64,000 nt of DNA from Candidatus Peregrinibacteria bacterium (GCA_030649955.1 JAUSFD010000010.1:171697-235696); one strand, 5' to 3'; shown: positions 48,595 through 56,028, counted from the stretch's first letter. Translations and numbers: made by a program. Notes: generated from the letters alone by a model not told the origin.

Positions 48595-48600
48595 ACAGTG

Positions 48601-48628
48601 AATGTAAAAGATTTAATAATAATGTCAA
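48601..48628 (-). promoter_or_regulatory. Leaderless promoter TTGACA-N16-TACATT
   Basis: Consensus -35 box (48623-48628) and TACATT (48601-48606) with the ATG 6 nt later at 48594. This is one of the two best full promoters with the leaderless layout. Confidence 0.7.
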
Positions 48629-48669
48629 TCTTTCGGGAGTCGACACTCACCGGAATGGCAGCGCCTCTG

Positions 48670-48675
48670 TATGAT
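48670..48675 (+). promoter_or_regulatory. -10 box TATGAT, leaderless start at 48683
   Basis: TATGAT is followed after 7 nt by the ATG. It overlaps the upstream Met codon at 48671, so that codon cannot be the start if this promoter is used. Confidence 0.45.
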
Positions 48676-48682
48676 TCCATCC

Positions 48683-49276
48683 ATGGAAGAAACTCAACGC
48701 GATTCTCGCCTCCCCCTCGTTCTCACCCTCCTCCTCGTGCTCGGAGCAGTTGGGGTGTTCTACGGCCAAAATGCCGTGCAGGAGCTCTCGTCGGCTGTTA
48801 CGCGTGGTGAGAAATTCCGCAGTGAGCGATACGGATACAGTTTCTCCTATCCGATAAAGCTCCATCTTGCTGTCTCGCCTGCGGAGAACTTCGTCGTGCT
48901 CTCGACGGATCCGGAGGTGACCGTTCCGCCGAAGGGCGATCTGGATGCACTCACGCAGGATGATCTCCTCATTACGCTCATGCTCACAGAGCGCGTGCAG
49001 TATCCAGATTTGAAGACGTGGGTGGAGACCTTCGTCCTCTACGCGGAGACAACGACCTCTGATCGCCTTGTTTCAAAGGAAGATACAGAAATCGGCGGCG
49101 TCCCCGCGATCGAGCTCGTGTTCAACCATCCCATCGATACGGAGCGTAGCCAGTTCCGACGTCACATCAACTTCCTCGCCGGAGGTCGAGGCTACGCCAT
49201 CACCGTGTTGCCTGCGGATTCTGCACATGCGGAAGTGGAAGAAGCAGTGCTCGAGAGCTTCGAGGTCGGAGATTGA
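48683..49276 (+). CDS. Membrane-anchored PsbP/DUF1795-like outer protein
   Basis: 197 residues from ATG 48683. One N-terminal helix (about 10-28), then an extracytoplasmic domain of the Mog1/PsbP-like kind: ERYGYSFSYPIKLHLAV, VVLSTDPEV, KEDTEIGGVPAIELVF, GGRGYAITVLP, ESFEV. Function of such domains is general. TATGAT ends 7 nt before this ATG, which decides against the Met at 48671. Confidence 0.75.
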   Translation: MEETQRDSRLPLVLTLLLVLGAVGVFYGQNAVQELSSAVTRGEKFRSERYGYSFSYPIKLHLAVSPAENFVVLSTDPEVTVPPKGDLDALTQDDLLITLMLTERVQYPDLKTWVETFVLYAETTTSDRLVSKEDTEIGGVPAIELVFNHPIDTERSQFRRHINFLAGGRGYAITVLPADSAHAEVEEAVLESFEVGD

Positions 49277-49291
49277 TGAGATCAGAGGACG

Positions 49292-49397
49292 AACTTCCAA
49301 CATTCAACTGCCAACTCTCAAGAAAATCACAAAGAGCAACTTCCAAATATTGGATATTTTTTCAAATTTTCTTGGAAGTTGAAAATTGTAAGTTGGC
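49292..49397. repeat. Long inverted repeat between convergent genes
   Basis: Arms 49292-49327 and 49366-49397, made of AACTTCCAA/AAGTTGG-like words, pair imperfectly over about 30 bp in an AT-rich loop context. It fills the 139 nt gap between the PsbP-like and lipoprotein genes. Confidence 0.6.
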
Positions 49398-49415
49398 ATC
49401 TTTCAGGAAGAGCGA

Positions 49416-49838
49416 TCAGGTCTCGGCTTTTACTACGGATCCATCCATGTTCGTCCGGTACCCATACTGCGTGCCATTGTGCTCGAGGAGGACGGAGTAT
49501 CCGGGAGTGATCACCTGAGCGCACATCTCGCCCTCTTCGGGGAGGCCCAAGCAGGCATCTGGCCAGTCTGCTGCAATGAAGTCTTCGATGCCGATGGAGT
49601 CGGGATCGACGGAGAGTCTCGCCGCCAGATCAGCGCGCGCGGCTGCAGCTGCTCCGTGGATCTTGCCCCCGATGGGTCCGCTATTGCTATCGTCTGCTGG
49701 GCCGGTCTCGTCGAGGATGTTGGAATCATCGACCACCGGTTCGGGGGTGACCTGTGACTGCATGTTGCAGGCAAAGAGCAGGAATGTTGCGCAGAGAGCG
49801 GCAAACATAGGAGTGTGGGGGAGGGAAGTGTGACGCAT
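49416..49838 (-). CDS. Lipoprotein with WPDACLGL / C-A-Q-V domain
   Basis: 140 residues. A lipobox LLFAC puts the lipid Cys at 24; an acidic linker follows, then a small conserved domain (about 70-140): DLAARL, DWPDACLGLPEEGEMCAQVI, TPGYSVLLEHNGTQYGYRTNMDG. Similar domains occur in secreted proteins of cyanobacteria and CPR; the two Cys in the block likely form a disulfide. Function unknown. Confidence 0.75.
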   Translation of the reverse strand: MRHTSLPHTPMFAALCATFLLFACNMQSQVTPEPVVDDSNILDETGPADDSNSGPIGGKIHGAAAAARADLAARLSVDPDSIGIEDFIAADWPDACLGLPEEGEMCAQVITPGYSVLLEHNGTQYGYRTNMDGSVVKAET

Positions 49839-50090
49839 GGAAAAAGTGGGGAATGCATATATGTAACGAACGAGCAGCCAAAAAATTACAGACAGACAAA
49901 TACGAGCCCTGGACTGGGCTCGTAGAAGTTAGCAGAGGATACCACTTCGCGTTTTAAACGTTACACATTCACTCTTATCCGGTGGGAATGATATTTGGCT
50001 TTGGGAAACGCTACGAGGTACGAGAGGAGGAAGCTTTTGGTTCTCGAAATTGGTATCCTTTCAATTGCAACTTGGTATGAGAAGAGTCGC
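49839..50090. other. 252 nt gap; one perfect hairpin
   Basis: TACGAGCCC-TGGACT-GGGCTCGTA (49901-49924) is a perfect 9 bp stem. On the minus strand it is followed by TTTGTCTG, so it may weakly end the cupredoxin operon. Nothing else was recognised in the gap; short AT-rich runs surround it. Confidence 0.45.
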
Positions 50091-50606
50091 TCAGCTGATC
50101 GTGAGCGTGCCCGTCATGTCCTTGTGACCATCTCCGCAGGGGATGCGGCAGCGGAAGGCGAAGGTCCCCGCCTTGTCCGTGGGGATCTCGATGTCCTTCG
50201 TCTCGCCCGGATTGATGGGCACGTTGATCCCGAGTTCGGCGACAGCGAAGCTGTGCACACCCTCGACGCCTGTGAGGCGGAGGATGACCTTCTCGCCGAC
50301 GCTTGCCGTGATGGCAGTGGGAGCGAAGACCCAGGTGTCCGCAGTCATCTCGATGATGCGGGCATCGGTCGTGTCCGCTGCAGCCGCTGCCGACGAGCTC
50401 GCTGCTTCATCGTCCATCACTGCCTCTTCGGAGGACGAGGAAGACGAACTATCATCCATCAAGACATCATCGTCGGATGGGAGGGTGTCATCGACCATGT
50501 TCGGATCGGAGAGAGGATCGCCATTTGTGAGATCTGCTGTTGTATTGCTGCACGCCGTGAGGACGAGGAGTCCGGCGAGCGAGAGGGGGAGGAGTCTGTT
50601 CCTCAT
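50091..50606 (-). CDS. Cupredoxin lipoprotein with CuA-like copper motif
   Basis: 171 residues from ATG 50606. Lipobox LTAC (Cys19), an Asp/Ser-rich linker, then a cupredoxin domain (about 85-171). Copper ligands follow the CuA order of cytochrome-oxidase subunit II: His118 (VHSF), then C-x3-C-x3-H-x2-M in CRIPCGDGHKDM (Cys153, Cys157, His161, Met164); the Glu between the Cys of CuA is Ile here. No oxidase genes are near, so copper storage, sensing or electron carriage is inferred. Second gene of a small operon under a CTTAAT-type promoter. Confidence 0.85.
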   Translation of the reverse strand: MRNRLLPLSLAGLLVLTACSNTTADLTNGDPLSDPNMVDDTLPSDDDVLMDDSSSSSSSEEAVMDDEAASSSAAAAADTTDARIIEMTADTWVFAPTAITASVGEKVILRLTGVEGVHSFAVAELGINVPINPGETKDIEIPTDKAGTFAFRCRIPCGDGHKDMTGTLTIS

Positions 50607-50656
50607 ACGAAAGGGGGAAGGAAAAAAAGAGTGGGTCAGGAGTGTACACGAAGAGG

Positions 50657-50782
50657 TCACGCCTTTCGCGGGTTGCGCCTGCGGTTTTCTGTAGACACCC
50701 GCACAGGAGCGTAGGCCTGTATCCCTAACAGGATGCCGACGCTCAGCGAGAGGAGGAATCCGAGGACAATGGAGGATTTCAT
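50657..50782 (-). CDS. Small membrane protein, 41 residues, upstream of the cupredoxin gene
   Basis: ATG 50782 opens a 41-residue frame: a strongly hydrophobic helix (about 4-24), then a basic tail ENRRRNPRKA. It is below usual ORF cut-offs. A CTTAAT-type promoter lies just upstream and the cupredoxin gene starts 50 nt downstream, so the two form one operon. Role unknown; it could be a signal-anchor peptide partner. Confidence 0.6.
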   Translation of the reverse strand: MKSSIVLGFLLSLSVGILLGIQAYAPVRVSTENRRRNPRKA

Positions 50783-50812
50783 GGAAGAACGAGAGAACGG
50801 AGTATCGTCCCT

Positions 50813-50845
50813 AGTCTAGAGAGGGGGGATTAAGAAGAGATTAAG
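50813..50845 (-). promoter_or_regulatory. CTTAAT-N5-CTTAAT promoter of the cupredoxin operon
   Basis: On the minus strand CTTAAT boxes at 50840-50845 and 50829-50834 (11 bp apart) are followed after 10 nt by TAGACT (50813-50818). The ATG of the 41-residue gene is 30 nt on. Same layout as two other promoters within 2.2 kb. Confidence 0.75.
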
Positions 50846-50877
50846 GAGAGTGTTATTGCATGTGAACTACCCTCGAA

Positions 50878-50944
50878 GGGCAGGAAGGGCAGGGAAGGCA
50901 GAAAAAGGCAGTAAGTACAATACCTTCCTGCCTTTCCTGCCCAA
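50878..50944. repeat. Imperfect long hairpin between divergent promoters
   Basis: Arms 50878-50898 (GGGCAGGAAGGGCAGGG words) and 50924-50944 pair over 20 bp with one mismatch and one extra base. It lies between the two divergent CTTAAT promoters and could insulate them. Confidence 0.6.
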
Positions 50945-50945
50945 T

Positions 50946-50978
50946 CTTAATGCCTCCTTAATCTCTCACGCGTACGCT
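50946..50978 (+). promoter_or_regulatory. CTTAAT-N5-CTTAAT promoter of the response-regulator operon
   Basis: CTTAAT at 50946-50951 and 50957-50962, 10 nt, then TACGCT (50973-50978), and the ATG at 50987 8 nt later (leaderless). Direct repeats 11 bp apart placed where a -35 box should be are the classic site of an OmpR/PhoB-type activator; the gene it drives encodes such a protein, so autoregulation is likely. Confidence 0.75.
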
Positions 50979-50986
50979 GGCTCCGC

Positions 50987-51661
50987 ATGCGCATCCTCCT
51001 CATCGAAGATCAGCAGAAGCTTGCGGAGAACATCCGGCAGTTCCTCAGGCTCGAGCACTACGATGTGACGGTCAGTGGGGACGGGAAGGAGGGGTTCGAG
51101 CTCGCGATGACGCAGGAGTTCGATCTCCTCATCCTCGACATCAACCTGCCGGGTATGGATGGGTACGTCATCTGCACCATGCTCCGGGAGAAGAAGAAGA
51201 ACCTCCCCATCCTCATCCTCACCGCGCGCTCGAAGCAGAACGAGATCGTGCACGGACTCAATATTGGTGCAGATGATTACCTCACGAAACCGTTCGATCT
51301 CAGCGAGCTCCTCGCTCGCATCCGGGCTCTCCTGAGGCGCAATGGGGAGAAGCACCCGCAGCTGACCATCGGTGCACTGTCGATCGACACGAATGCCAGG
51401 GAAGTCACGAAGGGGAAGAAGAAGGTGAATCTGTCACCCAAGGAGTACGCACTCCTCGAGTTTCTGCTGCGCAACCGCGGACTCGTGCAGGACCGTCCGC
51501 GCATCATCGAGCACGTGTGGGGCGGCCGCGATGAGCTCCTCTTCTCGCAGACCGTCGATGTGCACGTCGCGTACCTGCGGCGTAAGCTCGGGAAAGAAGT
51601 GATTCAGACGGTTCCCGGCAAGGGATACCTCGTTCCGGCCTCCGCCCCGCCGCGACACTGA
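50987..51661 (+). CDS. OmpR/PhoB-family response regulator
   Basis: 224 residues: receiver domain (1-about 120) with DQQ/ED near residue 8, Asp acceptor in LLILDINLPGMDG, and Lys in DYLTKPFDLSELLARIR; winged helix (about 130-220) with LSPKEYALLEFLLRNRG, RIIEHVWGG, VDVHVAYLRRKLG. It should bind tandem direct repeats such as the CTTAAT pairs in front of it. Kinase gene follows at 55 nt on the same strand. Confidence 0.95.
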   Translation: MRILLIEDQQKLAENIRQFLRLEHYDVTVSGDGKEGFELAMTQEFDLLILDINLPGMDGYVICTMLREKKKNLPILILTARSKQNEIVHGLNIGADDYLTKPFDLSELLARIRALLRRNGEKHPQLTIGALSIDTNAREVTKGKKKVNLSPKEYALLEFLLRNRGLVQDRPRIIEHVWGGRDELLFSQTVDVHVAYLRRKLGKEVIQTVPGKGYLVPASAPPRH

Positions 51662-51715
51662 GCCGCCTTGTGCGGGACTACGGCCGACAGGCCCAATTAT
51701 CCTAACCGCAGCACC

Positions 51716-52882
51716 ATGTTCAAACGCATCAGCTACACGATCGCCCTGCAGTTCACGGCGTTCGTGTTCCTCCTCCTCCTGTTCAACGGCGCGATTTTCC
51801 TCGCTGCGGACTTCAACCACGCACGGCGCGAAATGGGGATGCGTCTCGCCCGCTCTGCGGAGTTCGTCATGGAGCAGACGAAAGTTGGGCCGCAGGGCAT
51901 CGCCGTCTCCCTTCCTCCGATGATGCACAACCGCGTGCGTATCACGGACCCCGAGGGGAAGCCAGTCTACAGTGGCGCGTTCTTCGAGGAGCTTCCGTTC
52001 GAGTCGCACATCGGCCTCTCCTCGAAGATGCTCGATGGCGACCGCTACTCCGTCCTCACCTCTGGCATCGATCGCGGTGGCGAGCGCATTGGGTTCATGC
52101 AGATCGCGGAGGTGGACCGGCACCCCTTCGCCGAGCTCAAGCCTCGCACACACCTCTACCTGCTCGTGAGCGCAGCTATCTCCGCTCTCACGTTCGGTGT
52201 GGGGCTCTTCTTCGCACGCCGCAGCCTCAAGCCCGCGGAGCAGATGGTCGCGCGTCTGGAACAATTCACACAGGATGCGAGCCATGAGCTGCGCACCCCA
52301 CTCGCCACCCTTAACTCCTCTCTGGACCTCGCGCTCAAGTCCGGCAAGTACCGCGAGGGTATCGTCTCCGCGAAGGAGGATGTGCAACAGATCGCGGCAC
52401 TCACGGAGCGACTGCTGGAGCTCGCACGGCTCGATGCATCCCTTATTCAGAAGCACGATGTGGATCTCTCTGCCCTCGTCCAGGATTCCCTCGATCGTCA
52501 CCAGCTTGTGGCGAAAGAGAGGGGAGTGACACTCGCGGGGGACATCACACCGGCAGTGAAGACTCTGGGTGATGCGTTCCTCCTGCCACAGGTACTGGGG
52601 AACCTCCTCACCAACGCCATCAAGTTCAGCAAGCCCGGAGGCACAGTGCGCGTGCAACTCAAGGACCGCTCGCTCACCGTTGCAGACGATGGCATCGGCA
52701 TCGCGAAGGATGCGCTCCCGCACATCTTCGATCGCTTCTTCCGCGCAGATACTTCACGAACCGCAGGCGGGTACGGCCTCGGCCTCGCCCTCGTGAAGCG
52801 CATTGTGGATTTGCATGGCTGGAGTATCAACGTCCGCAGTGTGGAGGGGAAGGGCACGCAGTTCACGCTCCGAGGTTGGTAG
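51716..52882 (+). CDS. Sensor histidine kinase, partner of the OmpR-type regulator
   Basis: 388 residues from ATG 51716 (the frame is open a little earlier). Helices at about 10-32 and 143-165 bracket a small extracytoplasmic sensor; then HAMP-like linker, DHp with DASHELRTPLATL, and HATPase with NLLTNAIKFS, ADDGIGI, FDRFFRAD, GYGLGLALVKRIVD, all intact. Neighbouring copper-motif proteins under the regulator's predicted sites make copper or envelope stress a plausible signal; this is inference. Confidence 0.94.
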   Translation: MFKRISYTIALQFTAFVFLLLLFNGAIFLAADFNHARREMGMRLARSAEFVMEQTKVGPQGIAVSLPPMMHNRVRITDPEGKPVYSGAFFEELPFESHIGLSSKMLDGDRYSVLTSGIDRGGERIGFMQIAEVDRHPFAELKPRTHLYLLVSAAISALTFGVGLFFARRSLKPAEQMVARLEQFTQDASHELRTPLATLNSSLDLALKSGKYREGIVSAKEDVQQIAALTERLLELARLDASLIQKHDVDLSALVQDSLDRHQLVAKERGVTLAGDITPAVKTLGDAFLLPQVLGNLLTNAIKFSKPGGTVRVQLKDRSLTVADDGIGIAKDALPHIFDRFFRADTSRTAGGYGLGLALVKRIVDLHGWSINVRSVEGKGTQFTLRGW

Positions 52883-52913
52883 CATTCTCGTAGAGGCGTG
52901 CGATTCGCATACT

Positions 52914-52976
52914 AACCGCAGCCGGGGTTCGGTTACCCCGGCGGACCGCGCGGGTAGCCGAACCCGCGCTGCGGTT
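52914..52976 (+). ncRNA. 63-nt structured element: closing stem with two hairpins and complementary loops
   Basis: AACCGCAGC (52914-52922) pairs with GCTGCGGTT (52968-52976). Between them are two 6 bp hairpins: CGGGGT/ACCCCG with loop TCGGTT, and GCGGGT/ACCCGC with loop AGCCGA. The two loops are complementary (one G-U), so a kissing pair can form; the same sequences also allow one long hairpin of about 23 bp. It follows the kinase gene and precedes the third CTTAAT promoter; terminator or structured RNA are both possible. Confidence 0.55.
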
Positions 52977-52988
52977 GATGGGATTCTT

Positions 52989-53021
52989 CTTAATCACCTC
53001 TTAATTCCCTCTCCGTAGAGT
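52989..53021 (+). promoter_or_regulatory. CTTAAT-N5-CTTAAT promoter of the Met/His-rich protein gene
   Basis: CTTAAT at 52989-52994 and 53000-53005, 10 nt, then TAGAGT (53016-53021). The ATG is 54 nt further. The third copy of the regulon promoter. Confidence 0.75.
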
Positions 53022-53075
53022 GTGGGCGGTTAACCACATGTTCTACTTCTTCTACTTCTATTCCCAACACTCGCA

Positions 53076-53597
53076 ATGAAGAAATTCACCCTCGGCGTCA
53101 TCAGCGGAGCCTCATCGCTCGCGATCGCTGTCCCCCTCCTCGCGCAGTTCACCAGTGCCGCGACAGAGGGTTCCTCATCCACGACGCTCGCCGTTCCCTC
53201 GCAGGAATGCGTTGCAGTCCTCGCAGAGAAGGATACGGCGATGCTCTCGCACTTCGACACCATGATGGCCACCCATAAGTCCGCGACGGCCGCTCACCGC
53301 GATGCGCTCCTCGCAGCGGCGCAGATTGCGGACGATGCAGCTCGCAAGGCGGCCCTCGAGAAAGCGGAAGAGGATTTCCACACGGCCCTGCGGTCCGGAA
53401 TGGAATCTCAAGCCGATACGATGGACGAGCTGCACGAGAAGATCCGCACGGCCTGCGGAGACACGCTGCGGTTCCACGGTCACAAGGGCAAGTTCCTGAT
53501 GAAGTTCGGTGGCCCCATGCACGGCAGGAAGATGCTTCCCATGAGGTTTCAGCATGATGACGCTGAAAGTGCGTCGTCCCAGAGCAGCAACGAATAG
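53076..53597 (+). CDS. Secreted protein with Met/His-rich C-terminus
   Basis: 173 residues: signal peptide (about 1-28), a helical middle (about 45-125, heptad-like, AEEDFHTALRSGMESQADTMDELHEKI) and a tail rich in His, Met and Lys (FHGHKGKFLMKFGG, MHGRKMLPMRFQHDD). The overall plan recalls small periplasmic metal-binding or CpxP/Spy-like stress proteins, but sequence identity is not obvious. Its promoter carries the CTTAAT sites shared with the regulator and the cupredoxin operon, so a metal-linked envelope role is inferred. Confidence 0.75.
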   Translation: MKKFTLGVISGASSLAIAVPLLAQFTSAATEGSSSTTLAVPSQECVAVLAEKDTAMLSHFDTMMATHKSATAAHRDALLAAAQIADDAARKAALEKAEEDFHTALRSGMESQADTMDELHEKIRTACGDTLRFHGHKGKFLMKFGGPMHGRKMLPMRFQHDDAESASSQSSNE

Positions 53598-53629
53598 TTG
53601 TGACACGGTGGAGACAGAAGGGTGAAGGG

Positions 53630-53656
53630 GCCCCGCACTCGCTGCGGGGCTCTTTC
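53630..53656 (+). terminator. Intrinsic terminator after the Met/His-rich gene
   Basis: GCCCCGCA-CTCGC-TGCGGGGC (53630-53650), a perfect 8 bp stem, followed by TCTTTC. Confidence 0.75.
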
Positions 53657-53664
53657 GAATGGAA

Positions 53665-53967
53665 TCATTCGTTGAAGAGTCTCGAGTGTGTACCAGTGCG
53701 CGTGAGGATGAGTATGAGCCCTGGCCGGTCTCGTGTGTAGAGGAGTAACCAGTCAGGGCCAATGTGACATTCGCGAATCCCAGCAAGAGTACCCTTGAGT
53801 TCGTGATCCATGTACTTGCCTGGTAGGGTTACGCCCGTAGCGAGGATGTCGATGACTGCCTCAAGTTTGGTGAGGTCAAAGCCCGACTTCACCACTCGGC
53901 GCACATCGCGTCGGTACTGCTTGGTCTCCCTGATCGAGTACTGCCGGTGAGCGTTCCTATCGGTCAC
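53665..53967 (-). CDS. RelE/YafQ-family toxin
   Basis: 100 residues, RelE fold typical of YafQ: YSIRETKQYRRDVRR at the start, AVIDILATGVTLPGKYMDHELKG in the middle, ECHIGPDWLLLY and ILILTRTGTHSRLF at the end; His and Asp residues of the YafQ ribonuclease site are seen (HEL, ECHI, DW, THS). Such toxins cleave mRNA on the ribosome. The start overlaps the antitoxin stop (ATGA). Confidence 0.93.
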   Translation of the reverse strand: MTDRNAHRQYSIRETKQYRRDVRRVVKSGFDLTKLEAVIDILATGVTLPGKYMDHELKGTLAGIRECHIGPDWLLLYTRDRPGLILILTRTGTHSRLFNE

Positions 53968-54233
53968 TTCCCGAGGATATTCCGGTGGAGCTCACTCGCG
54001 GAAGAGTATCTCTTACCATGTTTCTTCGCCCATGCCACTTCCTTGAGGATTGCTTTCTCCTGCGCTGGCGTGAATCCATTGGCCGTTCGCACAGGGAAGG
54101 GTATTCCTTCCGTGAGGACGATCTGGTGCAAATACATATTAATGGCACTACTCAGGTCCAGCCCCAGTTCACTGAGTACACGCTGTGCCTGTTTCTTCAG
54201 TTGATCCTCCGTTCGTACTTGAATGGTAGTCAT
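53964..54233 (-). CDS. RelB/DinJ-family antitoxin
   Basis: 89 residues. N-terminal ribbon-helix-helix (TTIQVRTEDQLKKQA, LGLDLSSAINMYLHQIV) of DinJ, then IPFPVRT and a Lys-rich C-terminal toxin-binding part. Gene order antitoxin-toxin with a 4 nt overlap is standard. The promoter carries repeated ACAATGTAT words likely bound by the complex. Confidence 0.93.
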   Translation of the reverse strand: MTTIQVRTEDQLKKQAQRVLSELGLDLSSAINMYLHQIVLTEGIPFPVRTANGFTPAQEKAILKEVAWAKKHGKRYSSASELHRNILGK

Positions 54234-54239
54234 GGAACA

Positions 54240-54285
54240 AGTCTAGCGAAGAGTATATACATTGTCAATACATTGTATGTACATA
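54240..54285 (-). promoter_or_regulatory. Promoter and operator of the toxin-antitoxin pair
   Basis: TTGACA (54263-54268), 17 nt, TAGACT (54240-54245), then 6 nt to the ATG at 54233: a full leaderless promoter. ACAATGTAT occurs twice, 11 bp apart, overlapping the -35 box, the likely operator for autorepression. Confidence 0.7.
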
Positions 54286-54381
54286 AATACTTGCAGCAGA
54301 ATGCCACATGAACGGTAATGAGAAGCACATTCCCCCCGTCATACTCACTGGACCGCACTTTCATCCTTCCTCCACACCTCC

Positions 54382-54516
54382 ATGCTCTACCGCATCACCC
54401 CATTTGCAAAGGAGGAGGAAGATCGGGAAGAGGAACTCGAGCGCACGACGGGATACCCTGGCGGAATCCACGATGGAGTCCAGGACGATGAGCTCGCGCT
54501 CGCGACGGCAGAGTAA
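54382..54516 (+). CDS. Small acidic protein, 44 residues
   Basis: ATG 54382 opens a frame rich in Glu/Asp (about 15) with FAKEEED near the start and a TGYPGGIHDGVQ turn. Composition is protein-like and unlike the neighbouring non-coding sequence. A CATACT box lies about 35 nt upstream. Its stop lies in the arm of an inverted repeat. No family recognised. Confidence 0.45.
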   Translation: MLYRITPFAKEEEDREEELERTTGYPGGIHDGVQDDELALATAE

Positions 54517-54596
54517 CAGAGTAACGGAATATCAGAGTATCAGGGTGTGCTCGTCCCAGATTGGGTTCAAGTCTCCCCTGTTATTCTGTTACTCTC
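54509..54596 (+). repeat. Inverted repeat after the 44-residue gene
   Basis: Arm 54509-54527 (CAGAGTAACAGAGTAACGG) pairs with 54577-54596 (complement with one or two mismatches). The first arm includes the stop codon, so it may end this transcript. Confidence 0.6.
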
Positions 54597-54723
54597 ATTG
54601 GCCGCTCGTTTCTTGTGGTCTCTCAGGACGCCCGACATCCGATTGCATGGGATCAGGCGCCTGCTTCCCCTTTTGCGGGGGCTGCGTTTTGGGATCGCTT
54701 CCTGGTTGAGGTTGTGTAGGCAT
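54595..54723 (-). CDS. Possible 42-residue Pro/Gln-rich peptide
   Basis: From ATG 54723, rich in Pro, Gln and Lys (PTQPQPGSDPKTQPPQKGKQ), with no hydrophobic segment. It lies 23 nt after the 58-residue gene on the same strand. Composition looks disordered rather than random, but nothing else supports it. Confidence 0.35.
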   Translation of the reverse strand: MPTQPQPGSDPKTQPPQKGKQAPDPMQSDVGRPERPQETSGQ

Positions 54724-54746
54724 GGGTGAGGAGGGGGAGGGAATAG

Positions 54747-54923
54747 CTAGTCTCGTAGTGACTGTCTGTGCACACCGGTGAGCATCTCCTGCACACTCCT
54801 CGTGTTCCGTGTGAGATCGCTGTCCAGGAGATCGCGCCATAAACGTTCCATCTCCATTTTGAAGGTATGCGCTGCCTTCTGCCGGTCGTGTCTGCGTTCT
54901 CTCAGGGAAAAGTGTGTGGTCAT
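54747..54923 (-). CDS. Small helical charged protein, 58 residues
   Basis: From ATG 54923; below usual cut-offs. Highly charged and helical: SLRERRHDRQKAAHTFKMEMERLWRDLLDSD with alternating basic and acidic residues, then TRNTRSVQEMLTG. Residue usage is strongly protein-like. No family recognised. Confidence 0.5.
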   Translation of the reverse strand: MTTHFSLRERRHDRQKAAHTFKMEMERLWRDLLDSDLTRNTRSVQEMLTGVHRQSLRD

Positions 54924-55051
54924 GGGGGAGAATGGGAAAGGATGGACGTCTACTGCTGAGGGGTGTGCACCTTGCGGTGCAGGGACCTCTGCAGGGTAGA
55001 CAGGGTATGTATGACGATCGAAGGGCTACAATCTGTCCTCCTTCCTTTGAC

Positions 55052-55177
55052 GGAAAATCCAAAACACAAAGCCCAAAACCCAAATAAAATTCAAGAACCA
55101 ACTGTAAAAAATTTGGAATTTAGAACTTGGAACTTGGAGCTTCTTTGGGACTTGGGTTTTGGTTTTTGGGTTTTCCC
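55052..55177 (-). repeat. Long inverted repeat after the NYN gene
   Basis: Arms 55052-55095 (CCAAAACC words) and 55133-55177 (GGGTTTTGG words) pair imperfectly over about 40 bp. It starts 6 nt past the stop of the NYN gene on the minus strand. Confidence 0.6.
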
Positions 55178-55182
55178 CTGGG

Positions 55183-56028
55183 CTATCTCCTCCGCCTTGG
55201 CCGCCGTCTCTGCACTTCCTGTGCCGCAACCGGACGAGCCGACTCGCGCTCACCGCTGAAGCGAGTGACCATGTAGCTACCGCTACGAGGATTCTTCTCG
55301 ATGTCAATCACTCCGAGCTGTGCCGCGTCCTCCAGTAGGTGGTTGAAGCTGCGGTAGCCGTAGTAGCTCTCGTCGAAGGAGGGTTTCTTCCGCTTCATCG
55401 TATCCTTGATCATCGAGGCGTAGAGGGTCTCGTGGTTCTCGCGCTGTAGTGCCGCGACCGCATCGAGGAGGAGTGCGAACGCCTCGCGCTTCTTCTCCGG
55501 CAGTTGCGCCTCGATGTGTGTCGCCGCCTGCTGCTGCTCATCCTCCTGCCGCTCGAGGTCCTCGTAGTAGATGAACTCATCGCAATTGTTACTGAGCAGG
55601 TCAGAGGTCGAGTCGCGCATCCCGAGCCCGATGACGTGCTTACCGTTCTCCTTGAGCTTGGACACGAGAGGCGAGAAGTCGCTATCCCCAGAGACGATGA
55701 CGAATGTGTCCGCGTGTGCCTTGCTCCACGCGAGGTCCATAGCATCCACCACCATCCGGATGTCCGCGGAGTTCTTCCCCGTCTGTGACCGCTTGGGGAT
55801 CTCGATGAGTTCGATCGCCGCCTGGTGGAACGTCGCGGCGTACTCCGGGAAGCGGCTCCAGTCTGCGTACGCTTTCTTCACGATCAGCTTGCCCTTCTCC
55901 AACAGACGCTCGAGCACCTTGCTCACGTCGAACTTCCCCTGCTTCTGCGTGCGGAATCCGAGGGCGAGGTTCTCGAGATCAATGAAGACAGCGAGATTGC
56001 GTTCTTTCTGTGGATCTGAGGTGTTCAT
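55183..56028 (-). CDS. NYN-domain protein with LOTUS-like C-terminal domain
   Basis: 281 residues from ATG 56028. NYN/PIN-like domain (about 8-160) with the conserved acids: FIDLENL, KNSADIRMVVDAMDLA, VSGDSDFSPLV, and LLSNNCDEFIYYEDL. A C-terminal winged-helix-like LOTUS/OST-HTH domain (about 185-262; KRKKPSFDESYYGYRSFNHLLEDA) and an Arg-rich end suit RNA binding. Such proteins are RNA-processing nucleases. TACAGT lies 7 nt before this ATG, favouring it over the Met two codons upstream. Confidence 0.88.
   Translation of the reverse strand: MNTSDPQKERNLAVFIDLENLALGFRTQKQGKFDVSKVLERLLEKGKLIVKKAYADWSRFPEYAATFHQAAIELIEIPKRSQTGKNSADIRMVVDAMDLAWSKAHADTFVIVSGDSDFSPLVSKLKENGKHVIGLGMRDSTSDLLSNNCDEFIYYEDLERQEDEQQQAATHIEAQLPEKKREAFALLLDAVAALQRENHETLYASMIKDTMKRKKPSFDESYYGYRSFNHLLEDAAQLGVIDIEKNPRSGSYMVTRFSGERESARPVAAQEVQRRRPRRRR

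Noticed and set aside
54308..54709. 133-residue plus-strand frame near the toxin-antitoxin pair
   Set aside because: Ser/Arg-rich, runs through the inverted repeat and in another frame than the acidic 44-residue gene.
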